From Phormidium sp. FACHB-1136 (GTDB lineage: Bacteria; Cyanobacteriota; Cyanobacteriia; Phormidesmidales; Phormidesmidaceae): DNA of 49,524 nt. The DNA lies in the NCBI RefSeq assembly GCF_014697375.1, contig NZ_JACJRS010000040.1, forward strand, positions 1-49,524, read 5' to 3'. Positions 20,829-30,990 of the stretch are shown piece after piece (position 1 is the stretch's first letter; each line of letters opens with the position of its first letter). Both the position numbers and the translations under genes were made by a program. The notes beneath the pieces are model-generated. The model did no database searches and was not told the DNA's origin. It was given only the letters and a program-made list of their open reading frames with translations.

Positions 20829-23800
20829 GTCAAACACCCTCAATTCCCCGCAAGGGGACGGAAACAATGTCAATTACACTATTAACCCCCTCCATAAACT
20901 CGTCAAACACCCTCAATTCCCCGCAAGGGGACGGAAACTCAACAATATACCCCAACCTCCCTTAAACTTGTCCTTAAGTCAAACACCCTCAATTCCCCGC
21001 AAGGGGACGGAAACGATCCTCAATTTCTTCTTCTTCCACAAATTGCTTGATCCCGTCAAACACCCTCAATTCCCCGCAAGGGGACGGAAACTGACACAGA
21101 CGGGGGTTCTTCCACCTCAATCGAAAATCCGTCAAACACCCTCAATTCCCCGCAAGGGGACGGAAACGGTGGTGACGGTTTGGCGACCGCCTACGGGAAT
21201 CATCACGGGTCAAACACCCTCAATTCCCCGCAAGGGGACGGAAACAGTTGAACCATACATCCCCCTTCCACTATAGTCTTGAGTCAAACACCCTCAATTC
21301 CCCGCAAGGGGACGGAAACAAAGTTTTTTCAATCTTAGTATGATTTTGGCCCCAAGTCAAACACCCTCAATTCCCCGCAAGGGGACGGAAACGTACGCTC
21401 AAAATTCCCCTCGACCAAGCGCAATTTGGTCAAACACCCTCAATTCCCCGCAAGGGGACGGAAACAAATGGACGGGCGACCCGACCTACGCCCAGGCGTT
21501 GGAAGTCAAACACCCTCAATTCCCCGCAAGGGGACGGAAACTCCCAGAGTGCAGCGCCCCTGCAAATAGCCTGAATCTAAGACGGCTTGAGTCAAACACC
21601 CTCAATTCCCCGCAAGGGGACGGAAACCCTGTGGCAAGGGCTGGATTCCCCGATCTAAGAAATGGTCAAACACCCTCAATTCCCCGCAAGGGGACGGAAA
21701 CTCAACTTCCAACGACACCGAAGCCGTGGAAGTGGTGATAGCGTCAAACACCCTCAATTCCCCGCAAGGGGACGGAAACCGGTCTGGCCATCGCCCGTAA
21801 AGCTGATGCGCTTTGGTGTCAAACACCCTCAATTCCCCGCAAGGGGACGGAAACAACTTAAAGTGGTGACAGTCACTAATATGGGCTTTGTTCACGTCAA
21901 ACACCCTCAATTCCCCGCAAGGGGACGGAAACATAAATTAAATTAGTATGTTCAACAAAAAGGCAAGGTCAAACACCCTCAATTCCCCGCAAGGGGACGG
22001 AAACCTTGATCTTGTTCGAGTAGGGGATGTGGTGCGTCGTCAAACACCCTCAATTCCCCGCAAGGGGACGGAAACCAATGATTCGGGCGACATATTTGGG
22101 ACTGAATATAGTCAAACACCCTCAATTCCCCGCAAGGGGACGGAAACAAGGTGCCTCGTTAATGAAACGAATGCTGGTGTCTAGTCAAACACCCTCAATT
22201 CCCCGCAAGGGGACGGAAACGCCTTGGACGCGGTCCACTGGTCATCGGTCATCAGGCATGGTCAAACACCCTCAATTCCCCGCAAGGGGACGGAAACACT
22301 TAACTCGATATTCAGAGAAAAATGATAATGAATATTGTCAAACACCCTCAATTCCCCGCAAGGGGACGGAAACGGGAAAACCCAGTTTGTTCAGGGAAAT
22401 GAGGCGGTTGGGGGTCAAACACCCTCAATTCCCCGCAAGGGGACGGAAACGACAACGGTGTGTATCTGGGCAGTGAACGGCTACTTGGCGTCAAACACCC
22501 TCAATTCCCCGCAAGGGGACGGAAACGCTAGTTGGATTGTACCATCCTTGTGCCCTAAAGGGCAGGGCGTCAAACACCCTCAATTCCCCGCAAGGGGACG
22601 GAAACGAGGGGGTATCCCGACTCGTCCTGGCTCTCGGCCACATGGTCAAACACCCTCAATTCCCCGCAAGGGGACGGAAACGAGAAGGGGTTTAGCGGGG
22701 CTTGAGAACGATGGGGTTAGTGTCAAACACCCTCAATTCCCCGCAAGGGGACGGAAACTGGCCGTCTGAACTCATCGACACGATGCACCATTGGGTCAAA
22801 CACCCTCAATTCCCCGCAAGGGGACGGAAACAATTCTTGTTCGTTCAAGAAGCTAAAAGAAGCAACGGTCAAACACCCTCAATTCCCCGCAAGGGGACGG
22901 AAACTTTTTATTATGCTTCTATACTATATACGCTATAATGAGTCAAACACCCTCAATTCCCCGCAAGGGGACGGAAACTGATCCTTGCGGCCTGGATAGT
23001 TGCCACCTTTTCCTTGGTCAAACACCCTCAATTCCCCGCAAGGGGACGGAAACGTTGATCGAAGTCGAGCATGTCGTAGATTTTTCGGAGTCAAACACCC
23101 TCAATTCCCCGCAAGGGGACGGAAACAGTATCTGACATGAGCGTCCACTACCTCCAGTTCATGTCAAACACCCTCAATTCCCCGCAAGGGGACGGAAACG
23201 TTTGAAAAATTTATTTTCAACAACCTCGTACCCATCGTCAAACACCCTCAATTCCCCGCAAGGGGACGGAAACATTCATGGGCGAACTTTTCAGTACCCA
23301 CGAACTTAGAGTCAAACACCCTCAATTCCCCGCAAGGGGACGGAAACGCAACAGTACGGGAAAACTGCCAGTTCTCAATGGGGTCAAACACCCTCAATTC
23401 CCCGCAAGGGGACGGAAACTGGTCGTGATAGTGCCTGGGTTGTGCAGGTGAATTGGCGGGTCAAACACCCTCAATTCCCCGCAAGGGGACGGAAACCCCA
23501 TGTTTTTTGTACTGGTCAACGTACTGAATTTGGTCAAACACCCTCAATTCCCCGCAAGGGGACGGAAACCCCCAGCGATGGCCCCGCCCCGTGGCGGGAG
23601 GAACCCTGCGTCAAACACCCTCAATTCCCCGCAAGGGGACGGAAACAAAGGTTAATTCCTTTTCTTCTTCCTCGGTAAAGCCTACTTGTCAAACACCCTC
23701 AATTCCCCGCAAGGGGACGGAAACGTGAAAATGCCAACCGCAGGGCCGGACACCACATCACCGTCAAACACCCTCAATTCCCCGCAAGGGGACGGAAACC

Positions 23801-25183
23801 GTCATCCACAACGACGGGGACGGCCCCGCTCACCACAGGGTCAAACACCCTCAATTCCCCGCAAGGGGACGGAAACTTAAATCGGCGGCGGGTCTTTGGC
23901 GTAATCTTAAACATGTCAAACACCCTCAATTCCCCGCAAGGGGACGGAAACAGGAAAATAGTGAAATTGTCAGCATTGTCAATTTTGGTCAAACACCCTC
24001 AATTCCCCGCAAGGGGACGGAAACTGTAGTTGAGAATCTCATAGGCAGATTCTCGCGTGGTCAAACACCCTCAATTCCCCGCAAGGGGACGGAAACCAGA
24101 GGCGTTGTCTATAGGGATGGTGTTCAGCGGGTGTCAAACACCCTCAATTCCCCGCAAGGGGACGGAAACCATCCCGCAAGCCAGGTAGTTGCCCCCATGG
24201 GTTTGTCAAACACCCTCAATTCCCCGCAAGGGGACGGAAACTTCCCGTGCGATTTAGTACAGCTTGAATTGTTGGCGTCAAACACCCTCAATTCCCCGCA
24301 AGGGGACGGAAACTTGACTTGGGGGCACTGCGGATGGAACCGGGACACGATTGGTCAAACACCCTCAATTCCCCGCAAGGGGACGGAAACTCAGGGTTGA
24401 GGAGCATATCAAGCTCGTCTTCATCTGTCAAACACCCTCAATTCCCCGCAAGGGGACGGAAACCTTCCTCCTGCGACACTCCAAAGTGCATCTGGCCGTA
24501 GTCGGTCAAACACCCTCAATTCCCCGCAAGGGGACGGAAACATCGTATCAACGGTGCCGCTGGCACTCGAATACTTCCACGTCAAACACCCTCAATTCCC
24601 CGCAAGGGGACGGAAACACAGGTATACATTGTTGACCTCAAAAACACTCACAAATAACAGTGTCAAACACCCTCAATTCCCCGCAAGGGGACGGAAACTC
24701 AAAGTCTGACCAGGGTAGAGCCAAGGTCACACCGAGTCAAACACCCTCAATTCCCCGCAAGGGGACGGAAACAGGTATTCACCACGCCAATCCCAGGCGT
24801 CAACAAGGGTCAAACACCCTCAATTCCCCGCAAGGGGACGGAAACTCTTGAACGAATTCACACCAAACACTCCACACCCACCCGTCAAACACCCTCAATT
24901 CCCCGCAAGGGGACGGAAACTTCAACTCTTTAAGCTGTTCCCATTTCTCGTATAGGGCAGGTCAAACACCCTCAATTCCCCGCAAGGGGACGGAAACACC
25001 TCTGAGTAAAAAAGTTCGAAAGAGAAAACCTTGGAGTGTCAAACACCCTCAATTCCCCGCAAGGGGACGGAAACGAGTCTACCTTTGCTATGGGATTGTT
25101 TTGAAATCTGTCAAACACCCTCAATTCCCCGCAAGGGGACGGAAACTGCAATCGCAACTCGCCGACGCCGACCTTGGCCGGGG

Positions 25184-25220
25184 GTCAGACACCCTCAATT
25201 CCCCGCAAGGGAACGGAAAC
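25184..25220 (+). repeat. Degenerate internal repeat 143
   Basis: Differs from the consensus at position 5 (A to G, GTCAGAC) and position 29 (G to A, which breaks one C-G pair of the stem). The only other repeat with the position-5 change is the terminal one, 26853-26889. Degenerate repeats are typical of the distal end of an array, so this may mark a former array end. Confidence 0.9.
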
Positions 25221-25640
25221 GCTGCTGAGTTGTAATCGTCGAGAGCGCTACCGCAGCAAAAAGTCAAACACCCTCAATTCCCCGCAAGGGGACGGAAACG
25301 AACGTCACGACTGGTATTGTCAGGCAAGTATAGTTCCTGGTCAAACACCCTCAATTCCCCGCAAGGGGACGGAAACAGTCTCTGCGCCATCGGGGAAAAA
25401 ATCCACGATTTCAGCGTCAAACACCCTCAATTCCCCGCAAGGGGACGGAAACTTCGTCCACGTTGAAAGTCCATAACTTCTTTCCTTCCTTTGTCAAACA
25501 CCCTCAATTCCCCGCAAGGGGACGGAAACGTACAGATGAAGATGTAAGGCAGACCAGCGTGGTTACGTCAAACACCCTCAATTCCCCGCAAGGGGACGGA
25601 AACCGCAATGGCAAAGCGCACGTTGTCGCTGCGATCAAAC

Positions 25641-26743
25641 GTCAAACACCCTCAATTCCCCGTAAGGGGACGGAAACCCGAGATGATGGGGAGTTATTCC
25701 TTGGCGCGGCTGTCGGTCAAACACCCTCAATTCCCCGTAAGGGGACGGAAACGCGTAGGCGGTTGATCACGTCGCTGGTTGAAACATAGGTCAAACACCC
25801 TCAATTCCCCGTAAGGGGACGGAAACGGCATTGAGGTGATCTACCCCAGTGCCGACGGCATCACCGTCAAACACCCTCAATTCCCCGTAAGGGGACGGAA
25901 ACGCCAGGATACTGAGTTGGCTATCCCCCTGGCTACGGTCAAGGCGTGTCAAACACCCTCAATTCCCCGTAAGGGGACGGAAACCTGTCGCTGGTGATTT
26001 CATAGCTGTAGTTCATCGTGTCAAACACCCTCAATTCCCCGTAAGGGGACGGAAACCATGTGATTCGGCTTAGCCCCGGTTCTCCCTGCCGGGGCGTCAA
26101 ACACCCTCAATTCCCCGTAAGGGGACGGAAACCCCATTCTCTTAGCGCTTCCTTTGGGACGGTTGTCACGGTCAAACACCCTCAATTCCCCGTAAGGGGA
26201 CGGAAACCCGGACGCCTCCACAGCAACGGTAAGACCTCCAGCGGGGCGTCAAACACCCTCAATTCCCCGTAAGGGGACGGAAACTTGCTGGTCAGGTATT
26301 CAAGGGTGTGTTTCATGGTTGCCTGTCAAACACCCTCAATTCCCCGTAAGGGGACGGAAACTGCATGACCTTGTAGCGCTGGGGGTTGCGTAGGGGTTTG
26401 GCCGTCAAACACCCTCAATTCCCCGTAAGGGGACGGAAACGGAAGGACGGTGGCCCCCCGGTAGCGCTTGTAGGGAATCTGTCAAACACCCTCAATTCCC
26501 CGTAAGGGGACGGAAACTGGGCTAGGGCTAGATGGCAATGGAAGCGACTGGAAAGTCAAACACCCTCAATTCCCCGTAAGGGGACGGAAACCCAAATGGC
26601 GGAAGGAGAGAAGTCGCCCAAGATTGAGGAAGTCAAACACCCTCAATTCCCCGTAAGGGGACGGAAACGCCACGGCGGACAGCAACTTTAGTTTTCATGG
26701 TCAATAGTCAAACACCCTCAATTCCCCGTAAGGGGACGGAAAC
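25641..26743 (+). repeat. Block of 15 variant repeats (149 to 163)
   Basis: Fifteen consecutive repeats carry T instead of C at repeat position 23, giving CCCCGTAAGGGG. Repeats 1-148 and 164-165 have C. The change falls in the loop and converts GCAA to GTAA, both GNRA tetraloops, so the RNA fold should be kept. Confidence 0.95.
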
Positions 26744-26889
26744 ACGGCATCCGATAGGGTTTCAGCGAACTTCACAGGGGTCAAACACCCTCAATTCCCC
26801 GCAAGGGGACGGAAACTTCTTGGCCAGGGCATCTACGACCCCCTTAAGCCAGGTCAGACACCCTCAATTCCCCGCAAGGGGACGGAAAC

Positions 26890-27269
26890 CTAGGATAAAG
26901 TTTTCTCGTACTGACTGTCGCCTCTGCCCACACCGAGACTTGTGTACAAAAGGCAAGTCGGAGCCGAGGTCGCTCACATTGCGGCCTCAAGCCGCACATG
27001 AGGCTATCCAAGCCGTCCGGCAAGCACAAGTGACAGAGGAATGGAAATCTCGATACAACGTACGCGCAGGGATTGAAGGTACACTCTCGCAAGGCATCCG
27101 TGTCTTCGGAATGAGACGAACGCGCTATATCGGGCTGGCTAAGACACACCTACAGCATTTGCTTACAGCCGCCGCAATGAACGTCGTGCGGCTAGCGAAT
27201 TGGCTGGCAGGGGTTCCCCGTGCCAAGACACGAACTTCTCGCTTTGCAGCGCTCAACCCGGCTACTTAG
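26890..27269 (+). pseudogene. IS1182-family transposase, C-terminal fragment
   Basis: Directly after the last repeat the plus-strand frame encodes a transposase C-terminus: KFSRTDCRLCPHRDLCTKGK, then EEWKSRYNVRAGIEGTLSQG, MRRTRYIGLAKTHLQHLL and AAMNVVRLANWL. This is the end of the DDE domain of IS1182-type transposases, including the acidic residue of RAGIEGT. The N-terminal two thirds are absent and the frame runs into the repeat, so the gene was cut at the array boundary. No terminal inverted repeat was identified at either side. Positions 27270-27380 show nothing recognisable. Confidence 0.78.
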
Positions 27270-27380
27270 GCTCGTTTCGACTTCGCCAACAGTATCCATT
27301 ACTACTCAAACCCCAATTTGGACATTTCCAAGCTCTTAACTCATATGGATTTGGATATGTCTGTTTTCGTCTATACCAAA

Positions 27381-29105
27381 TTAGATGCGATTACCCTGGG
27401 TCAGATCCTTAAGTGCTTGAAGAAGTCCATCTTGACGAGAGGTAGATATCTCATCTTCTATGGCTACGTCCAAAGTTTGTAGCGCCGCCTGAGTCAAATC
27501 CATAACTGGAGGCTGACGATGATCGGTAGCTTGTTCAAAGGCATAAGCATATTTGAGCAGCTTCGCTTCTGACCACTCAGGCCCTAATAATTCAATCCCT
27601 ACAGGAACTCCAATGGGCGCTGTTTCAGTAGGACTTGAAAATCCACCCTGAAAGGTTACTGCTGGAAAGCCAGTACTGTTTGACAATACGCCATTCCGCT
27701 CTACCTGGTCTTCTCCCACAGGAACAACCAAACGCTTTTGGTGCGGATACAGAATCGCATCAAGGTTATTTTCAGCCATGACCTTCATTACTGCTCGACG
27801 TAAATCATTACGTCTCAGTAAACGATCTTTATAATCCTGATTACTGGATAGGTCAGCGAACTCTGCGGAGGTCTGCATACTACTGACGATGGCAGGGTCA
27901 AATCCACCCATCTGCATAACGTCGTCGAAAGACTTGACAGGGATATCTGGCTCACGGCTCGCTAAATATGCATTAAGCGCTGTCTTAAACTCAATATCGC
28001 CAACTTGGAGATTGGCCGTAAGGGCAGAGAGGTTAGGAATAGTAACTGGAATAATTTCAGCCCCAATTTCAGCCATTTTATCCGCAGCGGCTATAGTCAC
28101 TGCATTAACCTCGGAATGGATATCCTCAGTGCCAAAGAAATCCTCTAGGACTCCTATTCTCGCCCCTTGTAAACCATTTACATCTAATTCATCAGTGTAG
28201 CTGCTAGGTATCCTACCCAGGCTGAATGCAGTGGAAGGATCCCCAGGATCATAGCCTGCCATTACATCAAGCATGATGGCAGCATCTCTAACTGTACGGG
28301 CAATCTGTCCCGTATTATCTTGGGTAAAGCTAACTGGAACGATCCCATGACGACTGACCAAGCCATAGGTTGACCGAATTCCAACTAGGTTATTAGCAGA
28401 AGCGGGGGAACGGGTAGACTGACCTGTATCACTTGCCGTTGCTAAGACACCGAAGTTTAGAGCAATTGCGGCTCCACCGCCACCTGTCGATCCACCAGGC
28501 GTTCTTGTCAAATCATAGGGATTCAGAGTTTGACCACCTAAAGAACTAACCGTCGTGCCCCCACGAGCAAATTCAGTTAAGTTCGACTTGGCTAGAATGA
28601 CAGCCCCCGCCTCTCTTAATCTTTTAATCGTATAAGCATCATTCAGTGGAATTGAGTCTCTAAGACCAACCCAGCCAGCCGTGGTTGGCATATCAGCAGT
28701 ATCATAATTATCTTTGGCGATTACCGGGATGCAATGTAGTGGCCCAACTGGTCCGCTACTTTCATACTGTGTATCTAGTTGAGCTGCCACCTCTAGTGCT
28801 TTAGAATTGACATAAAGAAGAGAGTTAACTACTCCATCGAATGCCTCAATTTGATCTAGGTAATAGCTTACGATCTGGGTACAAGTTAAATCGCCAGAAT
28901 CAAATCCGGCATGAATGGAAGCAATGGTTGCCTCCCCTAGATCAACTGATTCGCTGGCAGATTGGGCAACTAAAGCACTTCTATTGCCTTGAAATGCTTC
29001 TACGACTAAACCTGTTGAAGTAGGCAAAATAAAAATCCCAAATAAATCACTTATAAGCAGCTTTTTATTAAGTTTGCTACGACTAGGATAATGCATTAAC
29101 GACAT
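27381..29105 (-). CDS. Amidase-signature family hydrolase, probably exported
   Basis: A 574-residue amidase-signature enzyme hydrolysing amide bonds with a Ser-cisSer-Lys triad. The Lys is in IPVIAKDNYDT (Lys131). The glycine/serine loop reads RTPGGSTGGGGAAIA instead of GGSSGG. The nucleophile region is ASDTGQSTRSPAS (Ser230), where most members have GGS. The N-terminus has a basic stretch and a hydrophobic run (LLISDLFGIFILPTSTGLVV, 16-35) that could be a signal peptide, so the enzyme may act in the periplasm or at the membrane. The start at 29105 is the first ATG of the frame; a second lies three codons on. Lower in GC than the catabolic genes to the right. It could feed the nitrogen-scavenging cluster but is separated from it by IS remnants, so the substrate is unknown. 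Confidence 0.85.
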   Translation of the reverse strand: MSLMHYPSRSKLNKKLLISDLFGIFILPTSTGLVVEAFQGNRSALVAQSASESVDLGEATIASIHAGFDSGDLTCTQIVSYYLDQIEAFDGVVNSLLYVNSKALEVAAQLDTQYESSGPVGPLHCIPVIAKDNYDTADMPTTAGWVGLRDSIPLNDAYTIKRLREAGAVILAKSNLTEFARGGTTVSSLGGQTLNPYDLTRTPGGSTGGGGAAIALNFGVLATASDTGQSTRSPASANNLVGIRSTYGLVSRHGIVPVSFTQDNTGQIARTVRDAAIMLDVMAGYDPGDPSTAFSLGRIPSSYTDELDVNGLQGARIGVLEDFFGTEDIHSEVNAVTIAAADKMAEIGAEIIPVTIPNLSALTANLQVGDIEFKTALNAYLASREPDIPVKSFDDVMQMGGFDPAIVSSMQTSAEFADLSSNQDYKDRLLRRNDLRRAVMKVMAENNLDAILYPHQKRLVVPVGEDQVERNGVLSNSTGFPAVTFQGGFSSPTETAPIGVPVGIELLGPEWSEAKLLKYAYAFEQATDHRQPPVMDLTQAALQTLDVAIEDEISTSRQDGLLQALKDLTQGNRI

Positions 29106-29213
29106 CCTAAATCCTAGTAGAGTATAGATCTTAGCTCTTGTCTTAATTGTTACTTCGACTACTTTTTATCCTCTTATTTGCGGTTCTTAACAAAAGGGTA
29201 GACGATTAATTTC

Positions 29214-29250
<37 letters not shown>

Positions 29251-29251
29251 A

Positions 29252-29352
29252 AGGGCACCTCGATTAATACAGATCTTATTGAGAATGACTGCGAGATTAA
29301 AGGGGTTTCAGGTTCTTCAAGTTCGCAATAAGGCAATTAATCGAGGTGCCCT
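29252..29352. mobile_element. 101-bp MITE-like element
   Basis: A perfect 17-bp inverted repeat, AGGGCACCTCGATTAAT (29252-29268) and its reverse complement (29336-29352), encloses 67 bp without coding capacity. TA dinucleotides lie near both ends, as for elements that duplicate TA. It looks like a non-autonomous miniature transposon, but it could be an IS scar or a large hairpin. Positions 29353-29505 show no gene. Confidence 0.6.
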
Positions 29353-29505
29353 AAAGGTAGATGCCAAATATTTCTTTTTTGAAATTACCCCTAATCTATT
29401 GGGTTAAGTGCTAGAGCTGCCCCTCGAACAAGTAGGTTAATTTATACTGATTTCAGGACAGTCCTACAGGACAGCCCTAGATCAATGTCACTGACTTAAC
29501 CTGAA

Positions 29506-29718
29506 TCAGGCCGCCAGCTTAGCTTTGAGAACAGCACGAGGTTGTCGCATCCGAGGGAAAGGTTTGGGTCTTCGCTTGACGACTCTAGGTTCTTGTTGAT
29601 GGGGATGAACCGGTAGCAGGTCAGTGGCTATCTCGTTGAGCAGATCGCTATACAAGGCGTTGCGCCCGGGTGGCTGACATGGCACAGACCCTGAGATACG
29701 TAAATTCCAGCGTCTCAT
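29506..29718 (-). pseudogene. IS4-like transposase, C-terminal fragment
   Basis: About 70 codons with ALYSDLLNEIATDLLPV and RVVKRRPKPFPRMRQPRAVL, the kind of basic KRRPKxFPRM tail seen at the end of IS4-type transposases. No catalytic DDE region is present in any nearby frame, so only the 3' end remains. It lies in a cluster of broken genes between the amidase and the amidohydrolase operon. Confidence 0.5.
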
Positions 29719-29743
29719 GTCACCTCACCTTTTCCCCCTCGCA

Positions 29744-30121
29744 TCACGAGATTTCAAGCCTTTCACCCACTTCTGTCAGGCAGTCAGGGGGACGACTGCT
29801 GACATGGATCGCCTCGCACACCTCCTTGAGGGTGATCGACTGATCCAGGTGGGCCAGCATATAGTCTTCCGCCTGCTTCACCAGTTGCATCCGGTTGAGG
29901 GTGGGCGGCGTTTTGAGGCGATCCACCGCCTGGGATGGAATGGCGTCGATCAACAGGGGAATAAAATCTTCTAGCAGCAGCGTTTTGAGGTGAGGCTGTT
30001 GTAAAAACTGGGGTTAGTGCTGAATCAAGTTTAGTAGTTGGCTCAGATACTCTTTAACCGCTGGCATAGCGGCGGGGGAATGCACATAGTTAATTGTCCA
30101 CAATTTTTCATCGAGATCCGA
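29744..30121 (-). pseudogene. AraC-family regulator, broken
   Basis: The minus-strand frame reads DEKLWTINYVHSPAAMPAVK, then KEYLSQLLNLIQH, an in-frame TAA (30014-30016), then FLQQPHLKTLLLEDFIPLL and QAEDYMLAHLDQSITLKEVC with AIHVSSR. This is the central part and first helix-turn-helix of an AraC-type regulator. The second DNA-binding helix is missing after VSSR, and a further stop or truncation lies near 30122, close to the left end of the IS1 element. The gene is therefore disrupted at both ends and internally. Confidence 0.7.
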
Positions 30122-30142
30122 TCACTCCATGGCTTAGTTTTA

Positions 30143-30990
30143 GGGTAGTGCATTAATGTACGGGACGGAGGAAAATCAGGCTACGCCACCACGATAACCA
30201 GGGAGACAAACGCATGGCCATTGAGATGACCTGTCCGACCTGTGGGTCTCACGACATCTCCAAGAACGGCACCAGCCATCGGGGGAAGCAAAATTACAAG
30301 TGTCGAGACTGTGGGCGTCAATTCGTGGAAAATCCGCAATGGCAACCGAAGCCAAAGGAGACCAAGGCACTGGTGAATCGGTTGTTACACGAGAAGATCC
30401 CCCTAGCGGGCATTGCACGGGCGACGGAGACGTCGGAGAGTTGGGTACAAGGTCAGGCCAATGCGGCCTATGAATCGGTTCCCCAAACAGCGGAGGTCGT
30501 CCCTAAGCCGCAAGGCCCCCTCAAAGTCCAGATGGATGAATGGAGGTCGTTCGTCGATCACAAAGGGAACAAACAATGGGTGTGGTTGGCTATGGATGCC
30601 GAGACCCGGGAAATCCTGGGATGTCATATTGGCGACCGTTCTCGGGCGTCGGCGAGAGCGCTCTGGGAGTCCCTTCCAGGGGTCTATCGCCAATGTGCCA
30701 AGGTCTATACGGACTTCTGGGAAGCCTACGTCACGGTGATTCCGAGCAGACGACATGAGGCGGTGGGCAAAGACAGTGGCTTGACCAGTTACATCGAGCG
30801 CCTGAACAACACGCTGAGGCAGCGGGTGGCGCGACTGGTGAGGAAGACCCTGTCGTTCTCCAAAAAGCTCGAGAATCACATCGGAGCCATCTGACTATTT
30901 ATCCATGACTACAATCGCTGCATCAGAGAGAAGCGGGCCAAGCAAGGTGACCCCATTTTTTCCTCTAGCCTGCACTAAAATGCACTACCC
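30143..30990 (+). mobile_element. IS1-family insertion sequence
   Basis: An 848-bp element bounded by perfect 12-bp terminal inverted repeats, GGGTAGTGCATT (30143-30154) and AATGCACTACCC (30979-30990). It holds a single transposase gene with an internal stop. No 8-9 bp target duplication is visible at the ends, so flanking DNA may have rearranged after insertion. Confidence 0.85.
30214..30978 (+). pseudogene. IS1-family transposase with a premature stop codon
   Basis: The N-terminal zinc-finger-like domain has CPTCGSHDISKNG and CRDCGRQFVE, followed by a helix-turn-helix region and the IS1 DDE nuclease (VWLAMDAETREILGCHIGDR; VYTDFWEAY; LTSYIERLNNTLRQRVARL). The frame stops at TGA (30892-30894, codon 227) after KLENHIGAI. 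The same frame then continues with LFIHDYNRCIREKRAKQG to a natural TAA at 30978, just inside the right inverted repeat. Related proteins have Trp at that position, so a TGG-to-TGA change removed the last 27 residues. The element is probably inactive unless the stop is read through. Confidence 0.85.

Larger units (their letters stand above)
14535..26889 (+). CRISPR. CRISPR array, 165 repeats and 164 spacers
   Basis: The repeat is 37 nt, beginning GTCAAACACC and ending GGGGACGGAAAC. First repeat 14535-14571, last 26853-26889; I counted 165 repeats by hand. Mean unit is about 75 nt; spacers run mostly 33-43 nt, with extremes of 44, 45 and 49. The repeat contains a 5-bp stem TCCCC/GGGGA capped by GCAA, a GNRA tetraloop; the expected 8-nt crRNA 5' tag is ACGGAAAC. 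It resembles repeats of cyanobacterial III-D loci, supporting its link to the adjacent cas genes. Repeats are nearly all identical except near the distal end. The leader is on the left, so the newest spacers lie near 14572. Long open frames across the array are artefacts of the repeats. Confidence 0.99.

Noticed and set aside
23196-23215. Spacers at 18093 and 23200 both starting GTTTGAAAA, as a possible second duplicated spacer
   Set aside because: They diverge after about nine bases. Only the pair at 19144 and 20792 is identical.
14586-26272. Many long open frames on both strands across the array, with recurring PQFPARGRK, NTLNSPQGDGN and PSIPRKGTET
   Set aside because: These peptides are translations of the 37-nt repeat in three frames. 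They are not genes.
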